Below, piece after piece: positions 1 through 9,827 of a DNA stretch of 64,000 nucleotides. The stretch comes from Pseudoips prasinana (lineage: Eukaryota > Arthropoda > Insecta > Lepidoptera > Nolidae), in the NCBI GenBank assembly GCA_951640165.1, contig OX621250.1, forward strand, positions 9,548,001 through 9,612,000. The letters run 5' to 3'. Each line of letters starts with the position of its first letter. Within the stretch, counting starts at the first letter, position 1. The translations under genes and the position numbers were made by a program. The notes below the pieces were generated by a model that worked only from the letters and a program-made list of their open reading frames with translations, searched no databases and was not told where the DNA came from.

Positions 1-2598
1 TATTAGATTTGCGTAAATATACTGTGATGCCACAGTCAGTATATCTATGTCCTTGAAGAACTCTTTAAGTGAAACCCTAGCACTAAGTTGATATATGGCA
101 CGGATGGCTCTCTTCTGTAAGATAAAAATGGTTTCAATGTCTGCAGCCCTGCCCCATAATAAAATTCCGTAGGACATGAGGCTGTGAAAATAACTATAAT
201 AAATAAGTCTAGCAGTATCGACATCAGTAAATTGTCTTACTTTTCTGATTGCGTAAGCGGCCGAGCTGAGTTTGTTCGCAAGACAGGAAATATGATCACC
301 CCATTGCAACTTGTTATCAATCGTAAAACCCAGAAAAATTGTCGATTTAACCATATCTAAGAAATCACCATTAATACTCACTTTTGGTACTACACTGTTA
401 ACATTAGGCATGATGAACTGAATGCATTTCGTTTTATTAGCGTTTAATACAAGGTTATTAGCTGTAAACCAGTCATTTGTTAGAGTCAAGGTAGAATTAA
501 TTAGATCATAATGGTTTAAATTTCGTTTGACTTTAAAAATCAGTGACGTGTCATCTGCAAATAATACAACGTTACATTTATCTTGTATATAGTATGGTAG
601 ATCATTAATGTAAATGAGAAATAAAAATGGCCCAAGAATAGAACCTTGTGGGACGCCCATGTGCACAGGTAGAGCTGATGACTTTTTCCCATTGATGTCT
701 ACACATTGAGTTCGTTGATCCAAATAAGAGGAAAGAACTTCAATTGCAATATTACGCACGCCATAATGATGGAGCTTACCCAACAAAGTGTCATGGTGAA
801 CGCAATCAAACGCCTTGGAGAGGTCGCAAAACACCCCAATGGCATTCTGTGATGACTCCCAAGCACTGTAAATGTGTTTCATTAAGGCGACTCCAGCATC
901 TGTAGTTGATCGACCTTTAGTAAAACCGTACTGATCACAGTGTAGCAAATTATTCAAATGAAAGTGTTTCATCAATTGTTTAAGTAAAATTCTTTCAAAT
1001 ATTTTGCTAAATACGGGCAAAATTGAAATAAGTCTATAATTACCGAGTTCGTTTTTACTGCCCGACTTGAATAAAGGAATGATCTTACTTAATTTCATAA
1101 GGTCCGGGAATGAACCTGTATCAATGCTCGAGTTAAAGATAATTGCAAGGAACGGAGCCAAAATACCTATAACACTCTTTAACACTTTCATAGAAATTCC
1201 CCAAAAATCTCCAGTAGTCTTTGCACTTATAGATTTAACAGTGTTTATAATATCTATCGGTGTGATGTGTTCAAATTCAAACGTAACCTTACATTCCGGC
1301 ACGCTATTAAGAAGGAAACGTTTTGAATCAGCTAAAGATGACTTTAAAGAGCTAGTCGTGGCTAATGGTATTTCGGAAAAAAAATTATTAAATATTTCGG
1401 CTATATCCCGGTCTTTCGTAATTAACGTATTGTCTTTTAGTATTTTATATCCATTCTCACGTTTAGTGGCTCTTCCTGTTTCTCTATTTATTATATTCCA
1501 GGTTGTTTTTATATTGTTATCGGACTTTTTAATCTTATTCCTAATAAAAATGGCTTTTGCCATCACACATACTTTTTTAAATAGTTTAGAGTAGTTTCTA
1601 ACATAGTTAACAAACATAGGGTCCAAGTTATATTTTTTAATACCATATAGTTCGTACAGCGTATTTCTACTTTTGTATATGCCCGGTGTAGCCCATTCAT
1701 TAAATTTGCAATTTATTTTACGATTACTAATTTTTGTTTTAAACGTATTCTGATATTCTTTATTTATTATGTCAAAAAGGGCTCCATACATATGGTTTGG
1801 ATTCGTAGATGTAAATAAATAGGAATCCATTTTAATTTCTATGTTATTTTTAAAACGTTCTATACGACTGTCAGTTAAAGGTCTACTTGTAATTTTTCTG
1901 GGTTGCCCACTTTCAGAGTTCTCAAAGCACGCTAGCTGCCCACAATGATCAGACGTAAGGTCATTTAAGATAATACTACTGGCTGCATCACAGTTACAAA
2001 AGATGTTATCTATACAAGTAGCAGAGTGTTCAGTAATTCTAGTTGGTTCTGAGAAAATGTTTATTAAATTGAACGATTTAAAAAGACTTAAAAATTTTGA
2101 AGTACTTGGGGAGCTTTCCAAAATATTAATGTTGAAATCCCCACAAACAATAATGCTCTTAGATGTATTATTTATTTTGGCTAGGACATCTTCCATTGTA
2201 GTACAAAACAAATCAAAATTGCTAAGAGGCGGTCGATAAATACAAATCACCAAAAATTGCTCGAGTTCTATACAAGACAGCTCGACAGTGCGTTCAACAG
2301 AAAGGCTGACAATGTCGGATCGATTTTTATACTTTATTTTGCTAGACACACTTAGGAGTGAGCCACCACGAATAGCACTCGTTCTGGTAAACGCACTACC
2401 CACACTAAAATGTTCATTGTCATACAACATTAACTCGTGAGGCTTTAGCCAATGCTCAGTTATACAAAATATATGGATACTATATTTTTATAAAAATAAA
2501 CTTATTTCTAAATCTTTGCCGGACAAGCCCTGTATGTTTTGATGTACAATATTTAAATAATTGTGCCTGCCCTTTGTCACAGTTCTTAGTTTAACGTA
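1..2598 (-). pseudogene. LINE ORF2: APE endonuclease and reverse transcriptase, one nonsense codon, C-terminus off-window
   Basis: The frame is open for 829 consecutive codons from 2487 to 1, and upstream to the stop at 2599-2601, apart from a single TAA at 2488-2490. No ATG precedes the endonuclease motifs, so translation would need reinitiation or frameshifting from the upstream ORF. Endonuclease motifs: HQNIQGLSGK near 2550-2520, the TEHWL acidic motif at 2444-2460, YRPP at 2227-2238, GDFN at 2131-2142 and SDH at 1945-1953. Reverse transcriptase motifs: DLSKAFD near 815-835, GVPQGSILGP at 629-658, the catalytic FADD at 550-561, then an LQKRAIRAIYQL thumb-like motif near 85-125. All catalytic residues looked for are present. 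Only the one nonsense codon blocks it, so this is a recently active copy. Confidence 0.88.
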
Positions 2599-2882
2599 CT
2601 AGATATATTAATACGATTGTTAGTAAATGCACCAACTTCGTCACAGGACTTAATTTTACTACATGTATCTAAACCTGATAATAGACAAATGCTATTGTCA
2701 GTTTTCCTAGGTATATTACATGTATCTGAATCATTGTATAACTTAGCAGCCAACAATTTAGCTATTTCTAATTTATAAAAATATGGAAGATACATGGTAT
2801 CTTTTGTCAATTTATAACTGTCAATGAAACTGTTAATGTCAAAAAATGATATAGAATTACAATGGTGATATGTCAAGTTCAT
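2586..2882 (-). CDS. Short overlapping ORF between LINE ORF1 and ORF2
   Basis: A 98-residue ORF starting MNLTYHHCNS and ending NNRINISSTLN. It starts inside the 3' end of ORF1 in another frame and runs to within the upstream part of ORF2. It may be the true C-terminal part of ORF1, separated by one frameshift (the joined length would be about 335 residues), or a separate small ORF. It has four cysteines but no recognisable finger. I do not recognise its domain. The frame is open only from about 2891, so a frameshift would have to fall between about 2859 and 2891. Confidence 0.45.
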   Translation of the reverse strand: MNLTYHHCNSISFFDINSFIDSYKLTKDTMYLPYFYKLEIAKLLAAKLYNDSDTCNIPRKTDNSICLLSGLDTCSKIKSCDEVGAFTNNRINISSTLN

Positions 2883-3573
2883 ATTTATTAGTCATTACTG
2901 TAAGTTTGTTAGACAATTCCGATATTTTCGACTGTAATAAGTGAGTGTCTTTATCGTATTGTAATTGTATTTGGGAGAGTTGATAGTCACAAATTTTTAA
3001 ATCTGCTAATAATTCTCTGCGGTCTTTGCATAGTTTTTTTGTGTAGTTAGTTTTATACATTCGACAGGTGTGTTTGATATTTTTAATCATTTTATCCAGT
3101 TTAACATATTGTTTGTAAATTACACTACTTGTCATAGACTTAAGAGGTGACGCTTTCAGATGTCTACTGTTCTTGAAAAGGTCATTGTACGAATTTTGAG
3201 TCACCCTACTTTTCTCTAAGTCCTTTTGATGTTCTAGACTTTTTATCGTTTTATCAGCCTCTAAAAGCATAATTTTCTGATCTGCAATGTGACTCAGAGC
3301 CTGTTCATACGTAGTCCTACATTCGTCAAAAGAGGAGACTATATCCTGGAGTTTATCTCGTTCATTTTTGACTTCTTCGATCTGGCAGTGCAATCTAGAT
3401 ACTTGGCGCCTTAAATTGTCATTATTTTTTAATATTTCATTGGCAGCCTCTTCATTTTCTGCGTGTAATTTCTCAAGTTTAATGGAGTAATCTTTTGTTA
3501 TTTTTAACTCGAGTAATGTCTTCTCCAACTGTTCCTCTAATGTCTTCGTAAAGGCTCTGCGTGTCGTTGGCAT
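2857..3573 (-). CDS. LINE ORF1 protein with coiled coil
   Basis: About 238 residues from the first ATG (codon 3571-3573, protein starts MPTTRRAFTK); the frame is open a little further upstream but without an ATG. Residues about 10-110 are rich in Leu, Glu and Lys with heptad spacing (for example LEEQLEKTLLELK), predicting a coiled coil; a second short coil lies near residues 205-230. A basic segment (KNIKHTCRMYKTNYTKK) could bind nucleic acid. LINE ORF1 proteins of this sort are RNA-binding chaperones that trimerise through coiled coils; that role is inferred from position and composition. No zinc knuckle, PHD finger or esterase motif was seen. The stop at 2857-2859 overlaps the next ORF by 26 bases. 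Confidence 0.7.
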   Translation of the reverse strand: MPTTRRAFTKTLEEQLEKTLLELKITKDYSIKLEKLHAENEEAANEILKNNDNLRRQVSRLHCQIEEVKNERDKLQDIVSSFDECRTTYEQALSHIADQKIMLLEADKTIKSLEHQKDLEKSRVTQNSYNDLFKNSRHLKASPLKSMTSSVIYKQYVKLDKMIKNIKHTCRMYKTNYTKKLCKDRRELLADLKICDYQLSQIQLQYDKDTHLLQSKISELSNKLTVMTNKYELDISPL

Positions 3574-3771
3574 GGTAATTATCAGAGGAACAATCCTAGC
3601 CAATGGAGTGAGTAAGAGGCTAGAACACGAATTTTATCTTCTATGTTGTTTGTTAAAATTTTATGTTCTTTTTATGTTACACGTAGTTGTAGAAGCACAT
3701 ACTCGTATGTATTATTCAAGAATAAAAATAAAAACAACAAAAATAAAAAATAAATAAATAAAAGTAATGTT

Positions 3772-3851
3772 GCTTCGTGGGTCTTGAACCCTCTACCACC
3801 TTGTACTTGTCAATGTTAAGCAGACAATTGTACTGCTAGGCTACGAAATAC
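3772..3851 (-). repeat. tRNA-like sequence (SINE head or decayed tRNA)
   Basis: On the minus strand this has an A-box-like TAGCCTAGCAGTAC and a B-box-like GGTTCAAGACC about 45 bases apart, as in tRNA-derived pol III promoters. The acceptor ends do not pair convincingly, so a working tRNA is unlikely. No second copy was found in the window. Confidence 0.4.
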
Positions 3852-3951
3852 GTTAGATTATCTTCGAAAACCGTAACTTGATGTGTCGGACTTCTCTTAG
3901 TAGGTATTTAGCTGCACAACTCATTCTCTAAAACACTTACCTGTCACCCTG

Positions 3952-4068
3952 TACCCCAATCTGTCAACTTTCTTTTATAGATTTTCAACTTTATCAGTTA
4001 TGAATAAGGTTCACTTTAAATTGGGTAAATTTGACAGATTGGGGTAGCTTGATGTGCTGGCGTCTGTA
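3952..4068. mobile_element. MITE-A, copy 1 (left terminus lost)
   Basis: Right end ATGTGCTGGCGTCTG followed by TA matches the three other copies (27985, 32045, 46270). The left side begins only at the internal ACCCCAATCTGTCAA segment, so the outer left inverted repeat is missing. The internal TTGACAGATTGGGGTAGC pairs with the left segment. Confidence 0.75.
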
Positions 4069-4112
4069 CCACAATAAAATACATTTCATTTCAATCTGTT
4101 GTGACTCACATG

Positions 4113-4262
4113 CTATTATTAATATTATAAACGTGAAAGTTTGTAAGTATGGATGGATGTTTGCTACTCTTTCACGTAAAAACTACTGAATGGATTTTAA
4201 TGAAACTTTACAATAATATTGATTATACATCAGAATAACACATAGACTACAATTTGTAAAGA
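4113..4262 (+). mobile_element. Helitron-like element, 3' truncated
   Basis: Begins with the TTAATATTATAAACGTGAA type of 5' end seen in about fifteen other elements here. The body (TTTTAATGAAACTTTACAAT, CATCAGAATAACACATAGAC) matches 40627-40787. The GC-rich hairpin and CTAG terminus are missing. Confidence 0.6.
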
Positions 4263-4446
4263 TATTGTGTGAATTGTCTAAAATATGACGATAAGTGTCA
4301 AAGTGGGAATCGAATCCACAATCAAACATACAACAGACTTCAACTTTCCTTCCTAATATCTAATTTGCAATAAGTTCTATGGAACAATTCCATGAGCATG
4401 CCCATATGCGAAGGGAAATAGAATTGCAATTTGAGGTAATGTTGAT

Positions 4447-4640
4447 TGCACGAGTGGCGCAGCGGTAAGGTAGTCGCATCGCCACTTCGTGTCCGGGTTC
4501 AATTCCTGCTTAAAACAACTATATGTGTTACCCATACGTAGTTGTTCTGAGTCTGGGTGTGACTTGTGTTCGTCGATTATATGCTATAAAGTACCCCGAG
4601 ACACGTCTTTAAAAAAATGTTGTTCACTTATACACAATCT
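4447..4640 (+). repeat. tRNA-derived SINE, family S1, copy 1
   Basis: tRNA-like head GTGGCGCAGCGG (A box) and GGGTTCAATTCC (B box), then the S1 body CTGAGTCTGGGTGTGACTTG and a CCCCGAGACACG motif. It is directly followed by a second S1 copy in the same orientation. Confidence 0.75.
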
Positions 4641-4649
4641 GTCCATTAT

Positions 4650-4832
4650 TGACGCAGCGGCTAAGACAGTCACCTCGCCGCTTCGTGTCACGGGTTCGAG
4701 TCCCGCGCCGAACAACTATTTGTGTGACCCATAAATAGTTGTTTTGAGTCTGGATGTAATTATATGTTTGTAAAGTACCCTGCGACACAGAGATTAGATT
4801 CCCTAGTGCGGGTGTTGTTTAAAAAAAATATA
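4650..4832 (+). repeat. tRNA-derived SINE, family S1, copy 2
   Basis: GACGCAGCGGCTAAGACAGT head, B box GGTTCGAGTCCCG, body TTGTTTTGAGTCTGGATG, a near-terminal TGCGGGTGTTGTTT and an A-rich tail. Same family as 4447, 20838, 49661 and 60321. Confidence 0.75.
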
Positions 4833-4984
4833 TATTACACCTTGTAATACCATTACCCGTAAGGCACACTGTGTCGAAGGTTTGCTAGAAGAAAACTCAC
4901 ATGAACTTGCCTCTATAATAATAATAATAGATAGATAGGTACACTTTACTGCACATCATAGAATAAAATTTAGATGTATAGACA

Positions 4985-5050
4985 TAGTTTCAATTTATGT
5001 ACAATTGGCGGTCTTATTGCATAAGAGCGATTTCTTCCAGACAACCGTTG
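4985..5050 (-). repeat. LINE 3' UTR fragment
   Basis: GGCGGTCTTATTGCATAAGA and CTTCCAGACAACC are the reverse complement of the GATAAGGCCGC tail motif at 30640-30660 and closely match 60620-60662. Confidence 0.5.
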
Positions 5051-5136
5051 GATGGACTAGATTAGCAATTGAGAAAATTGGCTGGCAATGTAATGTAATA
5101 AATTCGATTTAAAATTTAAAAAAATACTTTATTAAA

Positions 5137-5140
<4 letters not shown>

Positions 5141-5185
<45 letters not shown>
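5141..5185. repeat. (TA)n microsatellite
   Basis: About 22 uninterrupted TA dinucleotides. Confidence 0.95.
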
Positions 5186-5187
<2 letters not shown>

Positions 5188-5652
5188 ATACTGTTGTACT
5201 GTACTACCACGCGTCCGGTGCAGTATTGACGCCATCCTCTAGGGCCACACTATGATAGCAATTTTAGTTTATATAACCTATAAATGTAATTTTTGTGAAT
5301 AGCAAATCAATTAAAAATCTTTTAAACCTAAGAAGAATCTTAGTTTCAGTACTTCTGATCCAAGATTACTGTCGTCTCAGCCAGGCTTTGTACATGATCT
5401 ATGTAAATCACTGTACGACAAACTTCAGTTGAAACATGCAAATGAGCAAGACTGTACTCGGAGAAAGTACAACTGGAGAGGGTATTGAACACAAAAGGCC
5501 AGAACGTTCTTGATTCACTTTTTTGTGGGGCACAACCACATAAATTAAATTTACTTACACATAAAAGAAAAATGTATAAATTCATATCGGCACCTACTAA
5601 GTCAACTACGAGTAGTTTTGATGGAAACATGTACGCGCAGTTTTTTTGCTTG
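5186..5652. other. Unassigned AT-rich sequence
   Basis: No conserved domain or repeat recognised. The overlapping short open frames on both strands look incidental. Confidence 0.5.
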
Positions 5653-5886
5653 TTATACGCCCGTGGCTCGGAGAGCACGTAAAGCCGTCGGTCCTGTACC
5701 TGACCTCTTTCCGGTCATGTCGCTAGGCGTCCCAGCGGATCCTGAGAGTGATGGAATAGAAAGTGCTCCTGTGTTTGCGCACACACTTGTGCACTATAAT
5801 ATGTCCCGCGCAGATGGCTAATCTCTATTGAGACTGGCCGCCGTGGCCGAAATTTGGCTATGAGGACATTATTATTATTATTATGA
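5653..5886 (+). repeat. SINE family S4, 5'-truncated copy
   Basis: Starts at the GCCCGTGGCTCGGAGAGCAC body segment, without the tRNA-like head, and runs to GACTGGCCGCCGTGGCCGAA and the (ATT)n tail. Closest full copies are at 51189 and 61202. Confidence 0.85.
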
Positions 5887-6363
5887 GTATTTCATAAAAT
5901 TTCCTTTATAGATTATTAATAATAATTTCAATTTAATTATATTAGACGCGCGGCGAACATATTTAGTCTCAGTCAATCTTCACACGGGAAAAAAATTAAA
6001 CACATTGGTGTATTATAGAAATGCATATCTCCCAATCACGATCTTTGATTGAGGAAAACGAATAAGCTAAGCAAACTCCAGCTGTATTTCCTCGCTGACT
6101 GTACTAGATCCTGAATTATTTTCCGTCATGAACCATTGAGTGTTTTGGCATTAAACGGATTTTTGACCTTGGCTCTTTGTTTTAATCAAAGCGCCATGTT
6201 TTGGCTTCCTGTTTTTGATTTTTAATCATTGTGCAAAATTAGGTTAAGGTTGAGCTTATTGGCTCCAAATAATGTACCTTTATTTATTTAGCTGTTATTC
6301 TGAATAATAATAATAAGAGCTGCAGAAATTTGATAATATTGATGAAATTTTAATGTCACATAA
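5887..6363. other. Unassigned AT-rich sequence
   Basis: No gene or repeat recognised. Confidence 0.5.
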
Positions 6364-6474
6364 AAAAATCAAAAATATGCACTATTAAGTAAAAACCTAG
6401 TCGACTATCCCCAGTCTCCCCTACTGGGGATAGTCGACTAGGTTTTTACTTAATAGTGCATATTTTTGATTTTT
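6364..6474. repeat. Perfect 52-bp palindrome with 7-base spacer
   Basis: Arms 6364-6415 and 6423-6474 are exact reverse complements around the spacer CTCCCCT. The centre contains GACTATCCCCAGTCTCCCC on one arm and CTGGGGATAGTCGACTA on the other. The same motif ends the pogo-like element at 8089-8127, so the palindrome looks like two transposon ends meeting at a TA. Confidence 0.9.
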
Positions 6475-6670
6475 GGAGACATAAAGATAAAATAACAATA
6501 TCGATTGATAAAATAACTATTAAGCTTATAAAAAAATGTAACATCTAGTCCTAGTTTTAGTATAATGGCGATAATTTAGTTCATTTTGTAGAACACTAAC
6601 TCTTAGTCAATCTACCCCTAAACCGGGGTAGGTAGACCAGATACCAGGGGTAAGTTGACTTATGTACTAA

Positions 6671-6843
6671 CTAGCTGTTGCCCGCGGCTTCACCCGCATA
6701 AAATGTGGCCTATGTCCTAATCCAAGGTATAAGCCATCGTCATTAAAACTTTCAGCCAAATCAGTTCGGCCGTTTTGCCGTGAAAGAGCAACAAATATCC
6801 TAACATCCAAACTTGCAAACTTTCGCCTCTATAATATTAGTAA
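6671..6843 (-). mobile_element. Helitron-like element
   Basis: Read on the minus strand it starts in the TTACTAATATTATAGAGGCG type of 5' end and finishes with the GCGGGTGAAGCCGCGGG hairpin followed by CAACAGCTAG. Internal TCACGGCAAAACGGCCG-type text is shared with other copies. Confidence 0.7.
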
Positions 6844-7201
6844 CATTAGAGTCAAATCATGAGAAGTGGCCAATAATTAAATATTGTTTCAAATAATTGA
6901 GCTTTTTACTATCGTTAACTACAATCAGGTTCAAACATTTCTGAAAACTTTGACAAAATAATCAGCTAATATTTTAAAAAAATATACTCTTATTTTTGTA
7001 TTGAACTCTACCTATGATTTTAAGTAAGTGCACAATCAATGACAACTTTTTTAATAATATTATTTACAAATATACAGGATTTTAATCACGTAACTTATCT
7101 TTTAATCAAACTTATAAAATCAGTTCTACTCTTCTTTGTTCGCAAGTTTTTATAAAATAAATCAGACAATTAATTATCTGATATAGGTACTATGTCTGCA
7201 T

Positions 7202-7676
7202 TCAAAAAATATTTGATTACCTCTTATACATTAAGAGTGGGCCCAAAATTGACATGTTATACACTGAATTCATTGTTCATCAGGAATACTATCAGCAAAG
7301 GATTCAGTGCACTGTAAGAAAATTGTGCTATCGGTATCACTGTTATCCGAATCAACTGCATCGTCATTATTATTCTCACCAGTATCGTTAAAAATAGTTT
7401 TTTCTTTCCGTTTGGCCTTTGCTTTTCCTTTTAGTCTTTGGTTTTATACATACATATCTGTATCTACTAAACGTTTGCCTTTTCTTTTTCCTTTTTAATG
7501 TTCTTATTTTCGTTTTCATGTTCTTATTCTTATTTTCTCGTATTTTTGGATTTTCATGAAGTGTGTCCATTTTTCTGTTATTTTATTCTTAAAAGTTTGT
7601 TATCGTGTTCGTTTCTGTTTTATTTTCGTAAGATTTTCTTTGTCAGGAGTGTCGGTATATATCGTGCCTCTAAGTT
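7202..7676 (-). pseudogene. C-terminal remnant of a pogo/jerky-like DDE transposase with zinc-finger tail
   Basis: Ignoring stops, the minus frame (codon starts at 1 mod 3) reads RGTIYTDTPDKENL, a lysine-rich stretch (KGKRKGKRLVDTD), an acidic segment (NNNDDAVDSDNSDTD), then TIFLQCTESFADSIPDEQ, stop, IQCITCQFWAHS, stop, CIRG. Many insect pogo-type transposases have a TDTP motif, a basic linker, an acidic serine tract and a C-terminal finger of the form C..C, EWIQC..C..W.H..C. The stop at 7270-7272 (TGA) sits where that pattern has Trp, and the stop at 7231 falls between the His and the last Cys. At least five more in-frame stops lie upstream. The catalytic DDE core was not found. Confidence 0.55.
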
Positions 7677-7862
7677 TTGGTTAAATAACTATTCAACCAT
7701 CCCCGTAAAAAAATGGTCCACATGCCATTTTATATTTTAATCGCGTAGCTAACCTAAACCATACGGCTGACTTGTAAAACAAGATAGGAAATATCATAAA
7801 TATGCACGCACCAAATGCTCTGGCGTATGGAGCAATAGCTCACATAAAACGTTTAGTCGTCA

Positions 7863-7964
7863 AATTAAAAAATGTAAAGTATAAAAATGGTCGTAAGTAC
7901 CATTTTTATACTTTACATTTTTTAATTCAACACGTTTTAAGATTAAAAATCTAAAAACGTGTTG
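7863..7964. repeat. Two adjacent hairpins
   Basis: Arms 7863-7891 and 7899-7927 are perfect 29-bp inverted repeats with a 7-base spacer. Immediately after, 7928-7944 and 7948-7964 pair over 17 bases with one mismatch (CAACACGTTTT arms). Both lie inside the putative pogo-like element upstream of its transposase remnant. Confidence 0.85.
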
Positions 7965-8127
7965 CCATTCCCAAACGACGTGCGACCGCGAAGCGGGACT
8001 TCGAACGAATGAGCGGGGCCCAGAGGGTAATACTCGGCAGTGATCGAATGACGTAACACTCGTACTGCTGACGAGTTTTTTGCAGTTAGTCTACCTACCC
8101 CTATAGTCAACTATCCCCGGTCTCCCC

Positions 8128-8376
8128 TAATAATAATATCTCGGGACAATGTCACACAGATCATTCTAGCCCCAAACTAAGCAAAGCTTGTACTATGGGT
8201 ACCAGGCAACGATATACATACGTATATAGATAGATAAATACTTATATACATAGAAAACATCCATGACTCAGAAACAAATATTCGTGCTCATCGCAGAAAT
8301 ATTTGCACTTACCGGGATTCGAACCCAGGACCACCAGCTTCGACGGCAGGAGCACTACCAACTAGGCTACGGTGAC
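8128..8376 (-). repeat. tRNA-derived SINE, family S2
   Basis: Minus-strand tRNA-like head at 8376-8300 (B-box complement GGGATTCGAACCC), then body and the tail complement ATCTCGGGACAATGTCACAC. It abuts the pogo-like right end at its (TAA)n tail. Confidence 0.85.
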
Positions 8377-8384
8377 ACATAAAG

Positions 8385-9155
8385 ACTGATATTAAGATAA
8401 TTGTTTTGAGGTGAAAAAATTTTAACTTGTGAATAACTTTGTTTTATTTCTGTCACTTTTTCTGTAACTGTAGGTACTAAATCGGGTACTTACACAATGG
8501 ATTTGTGTTTAAAATTATGAGTAATCCGACTCGCCTGACGAAATAAAATAAATAAAAACCAATCAGGCAATTGGTATTTTTCCAATTTCTTTCTTAAAAC
8601 TTTGGTCGATAGGTGGGACTCTCCGATCTTGGGAAGGTGGATACGACTGCACGCAGTCAAGTAGACATTTCCCAGAGTCGGCGGGCTCCGCCACGATGCG
8701 ATGCTCACGCAGCTAGAAATATTTTTATTTACTAACACTAGTTTATAAGTTGTCATTGTAACTAACACATATGGAATTTATTCTGAATTAAATTATTATT
8801 ATTATTGACACCGCGGTCCCAGTTATGTAGTGGTCCCATTCGCCTAAAACCCTGGAATGCGATAAATTATTACAATTAAAACAAAATATACTTAATTAGA
8901 AAATGGATATGTAAATTTTACAGGATAGAAGAAGAGTTGACATTCTGAATTAAAGTTGCATCCTGTTAGTTTTTAAATTATATTTATAAATTTTAATGCA
9001 TCCTATTGATATAATTGTCTTCTTAACGTATTATAGAATATTTTATTCCCTTAAAAAAAGTCAAACATTTATGTTCTCCTCTTATGTTATTTGCATTGTT
9101 TCAATGTTTTGTGCAGTTTAGTGAACCGTGTGTAAAAAAGATAGATTGATTACTC
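8385..9155. other. Unassigned AT-rich sequence
   Basis: No supported gene. A short open frame at 8490-8768 on the minus strand has no recognisable domain. Confidence 0.5.
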
Positions 9156-9157
9156 TA

Positions 9158-9345
9158 TGGTATGCGTATGAGGCAGTGGCCGGGCGCAGGGCAATCAATC
9201 ATCAGTTAAAATGGCCGCTGGGGCATAAAGTGAGACCACGAACCGGAAGACACAACGTCAGCAAGCGTACCACAAAGTGGACCGATTATCTTGTAAGGGT
9301 CACTGGAAGCCGCAGGTAGTGCAATACCGGCAATTGTGGAGATAT
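9158..9345 (+). pseudogene. RTE-clade LINE, decayed ORF2 C-terminus
   Basis: Text such as AGACCACGAACCGGAAGACA followed by AAGTGGACCGATTATCTTG encodes the RPRTGR..., KWTDYLVRVTGSRR pattern of the RTE C-terminus seen more intact at 19022 and 36782. The frame is degraded and 5' truncated. Confidence 0.65.
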
Positions 9346-9370
9346 ACATATATATATAATAATATATAAA

Positions 9371-9623
9371 TAATAATAATAATATCTCAGGACAATGTCA
9401 CACAGATCATCCTAGCCCCAAACTAAGCAAAGCTTGTACTATGGGTACCAGGCGCCGATGTACATACTTATATAGATAGATAACTACTTAAATACATAGA
9501 AAACATCCATGACTCAGAAACAAATATTCGTGCTCATCACACAAATATTTGCACTTACCGGGATTCGAACCCAGGACCACCAGCTTCGTAGGCAGGAGCA
9601 CTACCAACTAGGCTATGGTGACC
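9371..9623 (-). repeat. tRNA-derived SINE, family S2
   Basis: Full-length copy ending at the head complement TAGGCTATGGTGACC. It is close to 8128 over its whole length. A GAT-repeat microsatellite follows at about 9640-9656. Confidence 0.9.
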
Positions 9624-9827
9624 GTCAAATGGTATCGTATGATGATGATGATGATGCATATTATGTATGTACACACGACACATCAAGCTATACATTTCCA
9701 ATATAATCTGACATCTCATTGTATGAAAATCCTATACAAGGCGGGATCAGCTTATACTAGAAATGTATAACTTCATATGAAGCCGAATGTACAATAAATT
9801 ATAAACAAAACGTTGTATAATTATTAA

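Larger units (their letters stand above)
1..3760 (-). mobile_element. Non-LTR retrotransposon (LINE, jockey/CR1-like), truncated by the window edge
   Basis: Minus-strand element with, in transcription order, an A/T-rich leader (about 3760-3574), ORF1 (3573-2857), a short overlapping ORF (2882-2586) and a long ORF2 (from about 2598 through base 1). ORF2 carries apurinic-type endonuclease and reverse transcriptase motifs, the order usual for jockey-superfamily LINEs. The 3' end of ORF2 and the 3' UTR lie beyond the left edge. The LINE tail at 21861-22271 begins almost exactly where this ORF2 leaves the window and could be the same or a sister family. The 5' boundary is approximate because no target-site duplication can be tested. 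The exact clade (CR1, Kiri, Daphne or similar) is not settled. Confidence 0.85.
6423..8127 (-). mobile_element. Decayed pogo/Tigger-like DNA transposon (extent tentative)
   Basis: The right end ATAGTCAACTATCCCCGGTC followed by TCCCC and TA at 8127-8130 matches, inverted, the CTGGGGATAGTCGACTA at 6424. Further copies of the subterminal motif (CTACCCCTA, CCGGGGTAGGTAGAC) lie at 6610-6650 and 8088-8105. A transposase C-terminal remnant sits inside on the minus strand. A Helitron-like insertion (6671-6843) interrupts it. The left boundary lacks the outermost GGGGAGA and may instead belong to a second element end. Confidence 0.5.

Noticed and set aside
1067..1594. 175-codon plus-strand open frame
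   Set aside because: It lies antisense to the LINE ORF2, which has clear endonuclease and RT motifs; no domain on the plus strand.
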